Below the pieces are notes generated by a model. The model saw only the letters and a list, made by a program, of their open reading frames with translations. It made no database searches and was not told the DNA's origin. Below, one piece after another: positions 18,567 through 26,693 of a stretch of 64,000 nucleotides of DNA. This stretch comes from Rhizobiaceae bacterium (GTDB taxonomy: Bacteria; Pseudomonadota; Alphaproteobacteria; Rhizobiales; Rhizobiaceae). Within the stretch, counting starts at the first letter, position 1, and each line of letters starts with the position of its first letter. The stretch covers positions 98,520 to 162,519 of the forward strand of contig JARGOX010000015.1 in NCBI GenBank assembly GCA_029233925.1, given 5' to 3'. Made by a program: the position numbers and the translations under genes.

Positions 18567-19385
18567 TCAGTTTCCCGGACCGGAGTCAAATGGAATGACT
18601 TTGAAAACAGATATGCCTGTCAGGCGAAGTATGAATCGGCGTATGATTCTCAACACGCGCCACCCCTCTCTTTTGACCTTTTGCAGACCATGATATTTTC
18701 GGCGCGCAGGGTCAATATCGGCATTTTCTGCCCGATCCAGCTCCAATAGACTCTCAAAACCCACGGCCTGATCAGAGAGCAGAAAATCCTGAATGCAAGG
18801 CGCAGGATCGAGCTGATAGATTTTCAATCTGTCCGCTACACCCAAATTCGGATTGAACAGCAGTTCATCGGCGGGCTCGCATCGATTCTGCGACAATTCA
18901 AACAAACGTCCGGCAGCTTTCTTGCTGACGAAATACCCACCACTTCCTCCATGTACGGAGCGTAGCAACCGCAATTGATACCGCTCGACATGCCCCCCCG
19001 TGGCCACACTCACATCCGTTTTTTGCCCATGCGTTTCTGCTTTGACAATATCGGCATCGGGTGGGAACCAGTCACTCGAGTCAAACAATGCTTTGGCACT
19101 GGTTGAAAAGTGGACGTCATCCTCCGCAACAAAGGCCCATAGATCCGGGCCGGCAGACACGGCCCGCCAGGCAGCGCGGTGGCTGAGAAAACAACCGATC
19201 TCTCCGGGACCCATTGCATAACGGCCACTGCTCGCCTTTAAAATCTGCTGTTTTTCTGCTGACGGAATTGTTTTACCCTCAATGGCCGCCACACGCACCA
19301 GATCAACACCCAGCGACTCTGCATTGCCTGCAAACCACTTCAATCGGTCAGTAGAACGGTCGAGGTTGATCAGATAGCATTTCAT
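18567..19385 (-). CDS. Glycosyltransferase family 25 protein 4
   Basis: This 272-residue GT25 protein begins KCYLINLDRSTDRLKWF. It has GEIGCFLSHRAAW, the acidic motif AFVAEDDVHF and VHGGSGGYFVSKKAAGRLF. It belongs with the copy at 15553-16413 (shared IYQLDPAPCIQD-type stretch). The start at 19385 follows the paralogues; an upstream Met at 19418 would add eleven residues unlike the family. It is upstream of the fucosyltransferase on the same strand with a 14-bp gap, suggesting one transcript for a two-step glycan extension. Confidence 0.84.
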   Translation of the reverse strand: MKCYLINLDRSTDRLKWFAGNAESLGVDLVRVAAIEGKTIPSAEKQQILKASSGRYAMGPGEIGCFLSHRAAWRAVSAGPDLWAFVAEDDVHFSTSAKALFDSSDWFPPDADIVKAETHGQKTDVSVATGGHVERYQLRLLRSVHGGSGGYFVSKKAAGRLFELSQNRCEPADELLFNPNLGVADRLKIYQLDPAPCIQDFLLSDQAVGFESLLELDRAENADIDPARRKYHGLQKVKREGWRVLRIIRRFILRLTGISVFKVIPFDSGPGN

Positions 19386-19592
19386 CTCAGTTCGAACTCC
19401 GAAACAACACAGTCTCATATGCCCGGCAATATCTATGTTGATGCATTTGCAAAAGATAGACTTTTACGAAACGAATGCCATATCAGGATTTCTCCTAAAG
19501 GTAATGTCGCCCTTACAACCCGCCCCATTCAACAGGTGAACGCTGGCACCCGCGCCAATTGCCAGGTGTGCACCTGTTGGTTTTCAGGCGTC
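19386..19592. other. Intergenic region
   Basis: About 200 bases lie between the leftward GT25 gene and the 3' end of the leftward sensor kinase. No supported gene; the promoter of the GT25-GT11 pair should be here. No terminator for the kinase operon was clear. Confidence 0.4.
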
Positions 19593-21050
19593 TTACACCA
19601 CTTCGCGTGGCAAAATGACCGTCGCAATCAAACCACGTTCGCTGTCATTTTTTAATGTCAGTGTTCCGCCATGGGCGTGAATATTCGAGCGCGCAATGGC
19701 CAGCCCCAAACCAATACCGCCCGTGTCTTCATTGCGCGACGTTTCCAGACGAATGAATGGCTCAAAAACACCTTCGATGGCATCGTCAGGAATCCCGGGA
19801 CCGGTATCTGTCACGGTGATGGTCACGGTTTTTTCGTCTGCCCAATATCCGACGTTCGCTTCATTGCCATAACGAACACCATTGTCGATGAGATTGCGCA
19901 GTGCCCGTTTCATCGACATCGGATGCAGAGCGACAATGGTGCGCTCCTTGTCTTTGCCGGACTGTGATTGAACAAGGCTGACTTTCTGTCCCATGTCCTG
20001 GTAATCGGTCACGATCGCATCAAGGAATTCACCCAGGTCCACGCGGCTTGGCGCCTCCCGTTTGGCGTCATCACGGGCAAAGGAAAGCGTTGCCTCCACC
20101 ATGCGCTGCATTTCATCAAGCGTGAGTATGATCCGATTGCGATTTTCCTCGTCCTCGATAAATTCGGCGCGAATCCTCAAAGAGGTAATCGGCGTGCGCA
20201 GGTCATGGCTGACGGCTGCAAGCATGCGTGTGCGGTCCTGAACGTATCGTGTCAATCGCTCCTGCATGGTATTGAATGCCTGAATGGCACTTCTGACCTC
20301 CGGTGGTCCTGCCTCCGAAATGCTCTCGCCGTGACCGCCGCGCCCCAGTTGATCGGCCGCCAGCGCCAGGGTTTGCAGTGGCCGGGTCAACCGACGAACT
20401 GTAAATGCAATAATGACAATGACGGCGATGGCCATGATTGCGACAGAAAAGAACAGACGCAACAGTGAACTGCGCTGCAGGTTCAGGCTGGCCGCCATAT
20501 TCAGCCACCGACCACTATCGAGTTGAACCGACAAGGCCACCACCAGCGGCACATCGCGTTTTGCACCGTCTCGTTTCTTGGTACCCGCACCCTCGTGCGG
20601 TGGTGGGCGGTTCGGACGTTGCGAACGTTGTGTGCGATGATATCTCGGTACCGAAATATTCCGCCCTATCTCGGTGCGGATTTCCCGCTCGGAGCCAATT
20701 TCACCGGCAAGGCGTTGCCGGATACGCAGATCAACGGCATTGGTCCCGCTATTATCGATCACCGGTTTGTCTGATATCCAGTAGTAGAGCAGCGGGCTGG
20801 AGGCCGCCTGCCTGATTTGTTCGTGCAAATCCACCGGCGTCGTATTCAGCAGTTCCACAAGAGCCGCCGTGCGCGAGACGACCGTTCCACCGGTCAATTC
20901 CAGCAGAGCTGCCCGTCGTTCATCGGTAAACAGCCAGAGTGTAAAAACCTGCGAGATGACAATGGCGCCCAGAATTAAGGCAATCAGCTGCCCCGCTAGA
21001 CTGCGCGGCAGCAAGGACACGCCTCTCCAATTTGCAAACCAGGTCATCAT
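19593..21050 (-). CDS. EnvZ-type sensor histidine kinase
   Basis: This 485-residue inner-membrane kinase has TM1 at about 18-40, a periplasmic loop (about 41-185), TM2 near 190-210 and a HAMP linker. Phosphoacceptor His lies in AAVSHDLRTP (about 281). The HATPase has NLIDNGVRYG, TVTDTGPGIP and GGIGLGLAIARS. The periplasmic part ends in an unusually basic, Arg/Pro-rich stretch (about 125-150). The gene overlaps the upstream response regulator by 4 bp (ATGA). The exported EF-hand protein divergent from this operon is a plausible target, so a divalent-cation or envelope signal is conceivable. Confidence 0.93.
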   Translation of the reverse strand: MMTWFANWRGVSLLPRSLAGQLIALILGAIVISQVFTLWLFTDERRAALLELTGGTVVSRTAALVELLNTTPVDLHEQIRQAASSPLLYYWISDKPVIDNSGTNAVDLRIRQRLAGEIGSEREIRTEIGRNISVPRYHRTQRSQRPNRPPPHEGAGTKKRDGAKRDVPLVVALSVQLDSGRWLNMAASLNLQRSSLLRLFFSVAIMAIAVIVIIAFTVRRLTRPLQTLALAADQLGRGGHGESISEAGPPEVRSAIQAFNTMQERLTRYVQDRTRMLAAVSHDLRTPITSLRIRAEFIEDEENRNRIILTLDEMQRMVEATLSFARDDAKREAPSRVDLGEFLDAIVTDYQDMGQKVSLVQSQSGKDKERTIVALHPMSMKRALRNLIDNGVRYGNEANVGYWADEKTVTITVTDTGPGIPDDAIEGVFEPFIRLETSRNEDTGGIGLGLAIARSNIHAHGGTLTLKNDSERGLIATVILPREVV

Positions 21051-21775
21051 AGCTCAGGGTCCCTGACATCTGCCGTAAATGTGTAGCCGCCGCCCCAGAC
21101 GGTTTTGATCAGATGCGGGTTTTTGGCATCACCTTCAATTTTGCGGCGCAGCCGGCTGACCTGGTTATCAATGGAACGATCAAAAATATTCGGGCTTCGT
21201 CCTGATGTCAGATCAAGAAGCTGATCGCGCGACAGAACCATTTTAGGGCGCTTCAAAAAGGCAACCAGCAATTGGAATTCACCGGTCGACAACGGTGTTA
21301 TGACGTCATCCTTGCCGACAAGATGGCGACGCGACAAATCCAGAACCCAGTCATCAAAGGCCAGCTTCTCGCTCAAAACGGGGTCGCGATCCTTGGAAAC
21401 AAGCGCCGTACGACGTAACACCGCCCGGATACGCGCCAGCAATTCGCGCGGGTTGAACGGTTTTGTCACATAATCATCCGCACCGATTTCGAGCCCGACA
21501 ACGCGGTCGGTATCTTCCGCCATGGCCGTCAGCAGGATCACGGGCGCACCATTGCTTTCAACCAGGTGGCGGCAAAGCGACAGGCCATCTTCGCCGGGCA
21601 TCATTACATCCAGCACCACGAGATCCACGGATGCCGCGTTGAGCATCTTGCGCGCCTGGGCAGCACTGTCGGCCATGGAAGCTCTCATGCCATTCTTGAT
21701 GAGATAGCGCGCCAGCGTCTCACGGATATCGCGATGATCGTCAACGACAAGGATATGGGGACTCGTTTCACTCAT
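21047..21775 (-). CDS. OmpR-family response regulator
   Basis: This is a 242-residue regulator. The receiver domain (about 5-120) has VVDDHRDIRE, phosphoacceptor Asp in LVVLDVMMPGEDGL (about 56), and Lys in YVTKPFNPREL. The C-terminal winged helix (about 140-235) includes LSTGEFQLLVAFLKRPKMVL and VSRLRRKIE. The start at 21775 (MSETSPHIL) fits the family; the longer frame to 21865 adds 30 atypical residues. It is translationally coupled to the kinase. Direct GCGACAC repeats 10 bp apart in the divergent spacer could be its binding site. Confidence 0.93.
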   Translation of the reverse strand: MSETSPHILVVDDHRDIRETLARYLIKNGMRASMADSAAQARKMLNAASVDLVVLDVMMPGEDGLSLCRHLVESNGAPVILLTAMAEDTDRVVGLEIGADDYVTKPFNPRELLARIRAVLRRTALVSKDRDPVLSEKLAFDDWVLDLSRRHLVGKDDVITPLSTGEFQLLVAFLKRPKMVLSRDQLLDLTSGRSPNIFDRSIDNQVSRLRRKIEGDAKNPHLIKTVWGGGYTFTADVRDPEL

Positions 21776-21886
21776 GGATTTTTCAATTCTTTTTGCGGCA
21801 ACAATGAACTCTTGCACCAACACGTAAACGCTCCGTGCCACTGCGGGAAATTGAAATTGTAACAAAATGTATCAATTCCCGGTACC

Positions 21887-21937
21887 GCGACACTTGGCGA
21901 CACATTGATGCTTTCTGCATCGTATTTTTGCGACAAG
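21887..21937. promoter_or_regulatory. Direct repeats in divergent promoter, possible OmpR-type site
   Basis: GCGACAC occurs at 21887-21893 and again at 21897-21903, exactly one helical turn apart. A related GCGACAAG lies at 21930. OmpR-family regulators bind head-to-tail repeats with this spacing. The position between the two-component operon and the EF-hand gene allows control of both. This is pattern-based only. Confidence 0.4.
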
Positions 21938-21986
21938 TGCACCCTATCTTCAGATCATCGCAACACGAAACCAAAGGACATCAGCA

Positions 21987-22997
21987 ATGAAAACCTCCCA
22001 CAAAATCGCTATTACAGCACTGGCTGGCACATTTCTGGCCGCAGGCATCGCACCGACACTGGCAGACAAGAATGCACAGGGTAACGGGTACAATGCCGAG
22101 AAGCGGATGGGCCATGGAAGTTACAATGGGCATGGCGACCGTTACGGAATGAAGGGTGGCCACGGCATGAAGGGTGAACACGGCATGAGGGGCGGTCGTG
22201 GCATGAAAATGGCATTCGAGCGTTTCGATGCAAACAAGGACGGCATCATTACCCAGGAGGAAGTCGATGCTGTGATCGTCACGCGTTTCAATACGGCTGC
22301 TGGAGACGATAGCACAATTACGCTTGAAGAATTTCGCACCGTCTGGTTGGAAAAATCACGCGATCGCATGGTTCGGGCCTTTCAGCGGCTGGATCGCGAC
22401 GGCGATGGTAACATCGCAGAACAGGAATCCGACAATGCAGCAGACCGGATGTTCAGCCGCCTTGACCGTGACGGCAATGGTGAATTGACCCGCCCTGCTC
22501 CAGCGGACAAGAAAGCCGCGGGTGAGCGGAAGGAACCCGGTGAAAGATCTGGTAAAATGGCGCATCATCGCGGCTCGGGTCATCACGGCAAAGGTGGCCG
22601 AGGAACAGCCATGCTGATGGAACGTTTTGACATCGACAAGGATGGCAAGATTACCCGCGCCGAATTCGATGAAGTGCGCACTGGTGTCTTTGGCAAGGCT
22701 GATGCCGATGGCAGCAATTCTGTCTCACTGGAAGAATTCGTAACCGTCTGGCAGGACATGCACAGTGACAGGATTGTCCGTTCTTTCCAGAAGCTTGACT
22801 CAGATGGCAATCTGTCCGTGACGGCTGAGGAATACGGCGCACGCACCAGCGACTTTGTCAAAGACCACGATCGCAATGGCGACGGCGTGATCACCAAGGC
22901 CGACAGGAAGGGGGGGAAACACCACGGCATGAAGAAGGGCAGGTCCATGGACAAGCAGGGCTTTGGCCATGGTCAGAAGCCTGAAATGGAAAAATGA
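21987..22997 (+). CDS. Exported EF-hand calcium-binding protein
   Basis: This 336-residue protein has a Sec signal peptide (to about residue 27). A Gly/His/Met-rich segment with repeated GGHGMKG-type units (about 45-75) follows. Two EF-hand blocks come next. Loops are visible near 81 (DANKDGIITQEE), 135 (DRDGDGNIAEQE), 159 (DRDGNGELT), 213 (DIDKDGKITRAE), 237 (DADGSNSVSLEE), 270 (DSDGNLSVTAEE) and 293 (DRNGDGVITKAD). The blocks look duplicated around a basic, His-rich linker. It should bind Ca2+ in the periplasm; the His/Met stretches could also bind transition metals. It is divergent from a two-component system that may regulate it. Confidence 0.9.
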   Translation: MKTSHKIAITALAGTFLAAGIAPTLADKNAQGNGYNAEKRMGHGSYNGHGDRYGMKGGHGMKGEHGMRGGRGMKMAFERFDANKDGIITQEEVDAVIVTRFNTAAGDDSTITLEEFRTVWLEKSRDRMVRAFQRLDRDGDGNIAEQESDNAADRMFSRLDRDGNGELTRPAPADKKAAGERKEPGERSGKMAHHRGSGHHGKGGRGTAMLMERFDIDKDGKITRAEFDEVRTGVFGKADADGSNSVSLEEFVTVWQDMHSDRIVRSFQKLDSDGNLSVTAEEYGARTSDFVKDHDRNGDGVITKADRKGGKHHGMKKGRSMDKQGFGHGQKPEMEK

Positions 22998-23070
22998 TCG
23001 GTCGCCAGACCTGTTGAAACGATGAAACCCGGCGTGCGGGAAATCTGACCCGGTCGAGTTAAATCCACTA

Positions 23071-23094
23071 TGGCCCGGCCTTTCGGCCGGGCCA
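23071..23094 (+). terminator. GC-rich hairpin downstream of EF-hand gene
   Basis: A 10-bp perfect GC-rich stem (TGGCCCGGCC / GGCCGGGCCA) has a TTTC loop. It lies 73 bp after the EF-hand stop. No T tract follows, so it may be a weak or Rho-assisted terminator. Confidence 0.5.
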
Positions 23095-23350
23095 TTCCTG
23101 GTGGAGCCCCCTGCTTTTGCACCGATTCTATTGCGCGGTCCGGGCGCAAAGCAGTCCGATTCCCCGACCAGAATTTTATGATCGAAAGAAATGATATCGC
23201 AGGACGTCTTTCTCGAGCGGATGGAAATCCTGCCGGAAGACTGACCGCGCCAATTCCAATCATATCTGGACACCAAACGAGCAGTTCAAGACTCCCATTC
23301 GGCACATGGCGCGGTCCATTGCGGACAACATAGTTTGTAAAAGTGAGTTG

Positions 23351-23578
23351 CCCCGACCGGGTTGGTCACTGGAACTCATTTCGGATGTCAATTCAGTCGG
23401 ATTGCCGATTGAACTGTTATCGCATAATATGCCTCATGTATTCAAAATGGCAGACAGAATACACATCCACAGACTGGGGCGAAGACTGTGTGTCATCGAT
23501 CCGAAAGAGCATTCCATGTCAGATGCCGTTGCCTATATGACCGGTGCAAAAACACCGGAGACAATGAGCGCAGCATGA
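23351..23578 (+). pseudogene. frcA: 3' remnant of frcA (sugar ABC transporter ATPase)
   Basis: The last roughly 75 codons match the C-terminus of FrcA-type sugar ABC ATPases: LELISDVNSVGLPIELLSHN (the H-loop His is in SHN), then MPHVFKMADRIHIHRLGRRL and AVAYMTGAK. Walker A, the signature motif and Walker B, about two thirds of the protein, are absent upstream. An open frame exists from 23306, but its first residues do not look like FrcA. The remnant overlaps frcK by 4 bp (ATGA), as expected for the ancestral frcBCAK operon. The binding protein and permease genes are also missing, so the transporter has been deleted and no functional protein is expected. Confidence 0.75.
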
Positions 23579-24213
23579 TAACCGAATCCTTTGAAGATGT
23601 CATGGAGACCCTGTTGCGTTGTGCAAAGCACCGCGACCGTTGCCTGGTGGCGATCGCCGGGCCACCCGGGGTTGGAAAATCCACATTGTCAGGCCGATTG
23701 CAGAAGCAATTGGTTGCCAGGGGGCTGAACACGTCCATTGTCCAGATGGACGGTTTTCACCTCGACAATACCGTCCTGGATCAGCGCAAAATACGTGACC
23801 GCAAGGGTGCTCCCGAAACATTCGACGCTTCGGCATTTGTATGGCTCATCGCGCGTTTGCGCAGCGGATCATCCGATATTCCAGTTCCGGAATTTGACCG
23901 TAATGCCGATTGCGTCCGGCACGATTCCGGCATTGTTGCGAAGAACTGCCAGATCGTGCTGATTGAGGGCAACTATCTGCTTCTCAACGCTTATCCCTGG
24001 AGCCATGCCCATTCCCTGTTTGATTGCAGCCTGTTCCTGACAGCCTCGACAGACGTGCTGGAAAAAAGGCTGATATCCCGATGGCTTGAATTGGGCCTCG
24101 ACAGGCAAACCGCAGAAACAAAGGCGTTCCACAACGACATTCCCAATGCCATGCGTGTGCTGCAGCAATCGCGCAAGGCGGATATCACCTATCAGCCAAG
24201 CGAACTGGCTTAA
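23575..24213 (+). CDS. frcK: FrcK-like nucleoside-triphosphate-binding kinase
   Basis: This 212-residue P-loop protein has Walker A in AGPPGVGKSTLSG (about 25-35), a substrate-loop region VQMDGFHLDN (about 60), and a Walker-B-like IVLIEGNYLLL (about 125). This is the pattern of the phosphoribulokinase/uridine kinase/pantothenate kinase group. In rhizobia the gene is the last of frcBCAK (fructose uptake) and its exact reaction is unresolved. The ATG at 23575 overlaps the frcA remnant stop. The reading frame is intact although its transporter is gone, suggesting recent loss of the transporter or an independent role. Its promoter is now unclear. Confidence 0.75.
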   Translation: MITESFEDVMETLLRCAKHRDRCLVAIAGPPGVGKSTLSGRLQKQLVARGLNTSIVQMDGFHLDNTVLDQRKIRDRKGAPETFDASAFVWLIARLRSGSSDIPVPEFDRNADCVRHDSGIVAKNCQIVLIEGNYLLLNAYPWSHAHSLFDCSLFLTASTDVLEKRLISRWLELGLDRQTAETKAFHNDIPNAMRVLQQSRKADITYQPSELA

Positions 24214-24272
24214 TACACTGATTTCAGAGCGGTTCAATGCAACTTTTGCGCGCGCAGATGTGTCAGTTCCGT

Positions 24273-24288
24273 GAGGATAATTATCCTC
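24273..24288. promoter_or_regulatory. 16-bp perfect palindrome
   Basis: GAGGATAA is directly followed by its reverse complement TTATCCTC. It lies 60 bp after frcK and about 50 bp before the sugar operon's -35 box. Without a T tract it looks more like a protein-binding site than a terminator. Confidence 0.4.
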
Positions 24289-24331
24289 CCTGCCCCGGCT
24301 TTTGCGGTTTCGCGTACGCCTAATTTATGGC

Positions 24332-24360
24332 TTGACAGGATTAATGCCAAGTCTCATTGT
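24332..24360 (+). promoter_or_regulatory. Candidate promoter of the sugar operon
   Basis: A perfect -35 TTGACA (24332-24337) is followed after 17 bp by CATTGT as a poor -10. Transcription would begin near 24367, inside the LacI-type palindrome, an arrangement suited to repression. The -10 is uncertain. Confidence 0.45.
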
Positions 24361-24365
24361 ATGGA

Positions 24366-24379
24366 TGTAATCGATTACA
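24366..24379. promoter_or_regulatory. LacI/GalR-family operator-like palindrome
   Basis: TGTAATCGATTACA is a perfect 14-bp palindrome with the central CG step typical of LacI-family operators. A second, imperfect copy (TGTAAATCGATTAT) begins 30 bp downstream at 24396. Both precede the ABC binding-protein gene. No LacI-family gene lies in the window. Confidence 0.7.
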
Positions 24380-24395
24380 AAGCGTCAATTTCGTG

Positions 24396-24409
24396 ATGTA
24401 AATCGATTA
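24396..24409. promoter_or_regulatory. Second, imperfect LacI-type half-matched site
   Basis: TGTAAATCGATTAT shares the ATCGATTA core with the palindrome at 24366 and lies about three helical turns downstream. It could allow cooperative binding of the same repressor. Confidence 0.45.
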
Positions 24410-24476
24410 TTGTTTCGTGGCCTTTTTCAGGTCAGTCGGGCGCGTCGGGAGAACGGCGCCTATTTGGGAGGTTTCT

Positions 24477-25718
24477 ATGCGTGGAATTAGGACAGTACTT
24501 GCTGCAACCACAATGCTTGCCGGGATTGGTGCGGCATCCGCAACCGATCTGGAGGTAACACATTGGTGGACATCCGGTGGCGAAGCTGCGGCAGTGAAAG
24601 TGTTTGCAGATGCATTCAATGCGACAGGCAACAATTGGGTTGATGGCGCGATTGCCGGCGGCGGCAACGCCCGCCCCATCATCATCAGCCGTATTACTGG
24701 CGGTGACCCGATGGGTGCTACCCAGTTGAATACCGGTCGCGATGCTGAAGATCTCGTCAAGGCCGGATTGATGACGGACCTGACAGAACTCGCAGAAAAA
24801 GAAGGCTGGGCCGATTTTATCCGCCCTGCGAAGCTGCTCGACAGCTGCCGCTTTGAAGGAAAAATCTATTGCGTTCCGGTCAATATCCACTCTTTCCAAT
24901 GGATGTGGATGAATCGCGGCGTTTATGAGGACAACGGTCTGGCAGTTCCGACAAACTGGACTGAATTTGTTGCATCGGCCCCGGCTCTGCGTGAAAAGGG
25001 TGTTATCCCTCTGGCAGTGGGCGGCGAGCCTTGGCAGATCAATGGCATGTCCGGTGTGTTCATGGTCGCTTTGGGCGGCGTAGACCTTTACCGGCAGATC
25101 AACGCGCAAAAGAGCGCCGAAGCTGCTGCAAGTCCTGAAATGACCGAAGTGTTTGAAGCGATCTCAGCTGCCCGCGGGATGGTTGACGATGGATTTGTTG
25201 GTCGGGCATGGAACGATGCTGCCAATATGGTCATCACCGGCAAGGCCGGCGCGCAGATCATGGGTGACTGGGCACAGGGTGAATTCAGTGTCGCCGGTTT
25301 GACTGCCGGCAAGGAATACGATTGCCTTCCCGGTCTTGGCATGCACCCGGCGCTCGATACCGGTGGCGATGCCTTTTATTTTCCAAAACCGGCAGATGAC
25401 AATCCGGAAATCGTCAAGGCACAGCTTGAGATGGCTTCCATGCTTGTCTCGAAAGAGGTTCAGGTCAACTTCAACCTGAAGAAGGGCTCTCTGCCTATCC
25501 GTGGGGACATTGATCTGGCTGCAGCAAATGCCTGCATGCAAAAGGGTCTCGTCATTCTCGAAAATCCTGACAATATTCTGCCCTCCGGTGAGCAGACATG
25601 GTCATCCGATACACAGGGACAGTTTGAAGACCTCTGGGTCGAGTTCTTCAATGATCCTGGCATGTCGGTTGATGAAGCTCAGGAACGTTTTGTCGAGATC
25701 GTCGAAAACGCCGACTAA
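24477..25718 (+). CDS. Sugar ABC transporter substrate-binding protein (CUT1 family)
   Basis: This 413-residue periplasmic binding protein has a signal peptide ending near ASAT (about 22). It is a family-1 solute-binding protein: ATDLEVTHWWTSGGEAAAV at the mature start, repeated aromatic residues (SFQWMWMN, NNWVDG), and IMGDWAQGEF in the C-lobe. Trp-rich segments are typical of oligosaccharide or glycoside ligands. It heads an operon with two permeases, an ATPase, two TIM-barrel isomerase-like enzymes and two Gfo/Idh/MocA oxidoreductases. GGGAGG and LacI-type palindromes lie just upstream. The ligand is probably a glucoside-like compound processed by the downstream enzymes, but this is inference. 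Confidence 0.93.
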   Translation: MRGIRTVLAATTMLAGIGAASATDLEVTHWWTSGGEAAAVKVFADAFNATGNNWVDGAIAGGGNARPIIISRITGGDPMGATQLNTGRDAEDLVKAGLMTDLTELAEKEGWADFIRPAKLLDSCRFEGKIYCVPVNIHSFQWMWMNRGVYEDNGLAVPTNWTEFVASAPALREKGVIPLAVGGEPWQINGMSGVFMVALGGVDLYRQINAQKSAEAAASPEMTEVFEAISAARGMVDDGFVGRAWNDAANMVITGKAGAQIMGDWAQGEFSVAGLTAGKEYDCLPGLGMHPALDTGGDAFYFPKPADDNPEIVKAQLEMASMLVSKEVQVNFNLKKGSLPIRGDIDLAAANACMQKGLVILENPDNILPSGEQTWSSDTQGQFEDLWVEFFNDPGMSVDEAQERFVEIVENAD

Positions 25719-25790
25719 TCCGCAATTGGCGTCTCGAAGACAGGGAACCGGTCGTTTTGCGACTGGTTCTCTCCTCCCCGGAGCAAAACA

Positions 25791-26684
25791 ATGGCGCATC
25801 AGGCCAGACCCAATCCCTATTTTCGAAATTTGAACGCCAAAGTGGCGGCAACACCGATGATTTTGACAACCTTGATTGTCTTTGTCGGGTGTTCCGTATG
25901 GACAGTTCTTTATTCCTTTTCCGCATCCAGAGCGCTACCGGTCAACGAGTTTGTCGGGTTTGCCCAATATGATCGCCTGTTCAACACATCACGCTGGACC
26001 AAATCGGTCGGAAACATTGCTGTATACGGAATTTTTTCCCTGGTTTTTTCGCTTGTTGTCGGCTTCATCCTGGCCGCCTTCATGGATCAGAAAATTCGTT
26101 TCGAAAATACATTTCGCACAATATTCCTTTATCCCTTTGCACTGTCGTTCATTGTGACAGGCCTTGTCTGGCAATGGATACTCAATCCAACGCTTGGCCT
26201 TCAAAAGGCTGTACGCGACCTGGGCTGGGAAAGTTTTACCTTTGACCTCATCGCCCACCGCGACACTGTCATCTATGCATTGCTGATCGCCGGCATCTGG
26301 CAGGGCACCGGCTTTGTCATGGCCCTCATGCTGGCAGGTCTGCGCGGCGTGGATGAAGACATCTGGAAAGCCTCGAGAATAGACGGCATTCCAAAATGGA
26401 AAACCTATATTTTTGTGGTGATACCCATGATGCGGGGTGTTTTTGTCACGACTCTGGTCATCATCGCGTCCGGCATCGTTCGCCTTTATGATCTTGTCGT
26501 CGCAATGACCAGCGGTGGCCCGGGTATCGCCTCCGAAGTCCCCGCGAAATATGTCTATGACTTCATGTTCGCCCGCGGCAATGTCGGCCAGGCTCTGGCT
26601 GCATCCACCGTCATGCTCACGACCGTCCTGATAATCCTCATTCCATGGATCTATCTGGAATACGGTTCAAAGAAGCCAAAGTAA
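25791..26684 (+). CDS. Sugar ABC transporter permease 1 (MalF/UgpA-type)
   Basis: This 297-residue inner-membrane permease has about six membrane segments (first at about 20-45). It has the EAA loop EDIWKASRIDGIPKWKTYIF near 185-205, which docks with the ATPase. It follows the binding-protein gene by 72 bp and precedes the second permease by 9 bp. The start has GGAG upstream. Together with the next two genes it forms a standard CUT1 importer. Confidence 0.93.
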   Translation: MAHQARPNPYFRNLNAKVAATPMILTTLIVFVGCSVWTVLYSFSASRALPVNEFVGFAQYDRLFNTSRWTKSVGNIAVYGIFSLVFSLVVGFILAAFMDQKIRFENTFRTIFLYPFALSFIVTGLVWQWILNPTLGLQKAVRDLGWESFTFDLIAHRDTVIYALLIAGIWQGTGFVMALMLAGLRGVDEDIWKASRIDGIPKWKTYIFVVIPMMRGVFVTTLVIIASGIVRLYDLVVAMTSGGPGIASEVPAKYVYDFMFARGNVGQALAASTVMLTTVLIILIPWIYLEYGSKKPK

Positions 26685-26693
26685 GGGGCGATA

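Larger units (their letters stand above)
24214..24476. other. Intergenic region: palindrome and sugar-operon promoter
   Basis: This 263-bp spacer contains a perfect 16-bp palindrome at 24273-24288, a -35-like TTGACA at 24332 and LacI-type sites at 24366 and 24396. GGGAGG precedes the ATG of the binding-protein gene. Confidence 0.6.

Noticed and set aside
22200..22900. Possible tandem-repeat or CRISPR-like structure in the EF-hand gene
   Set aside because: The repeated segments are coding EF-hand loops with variable sequence and spacing, not identical repeats with unique spacers.
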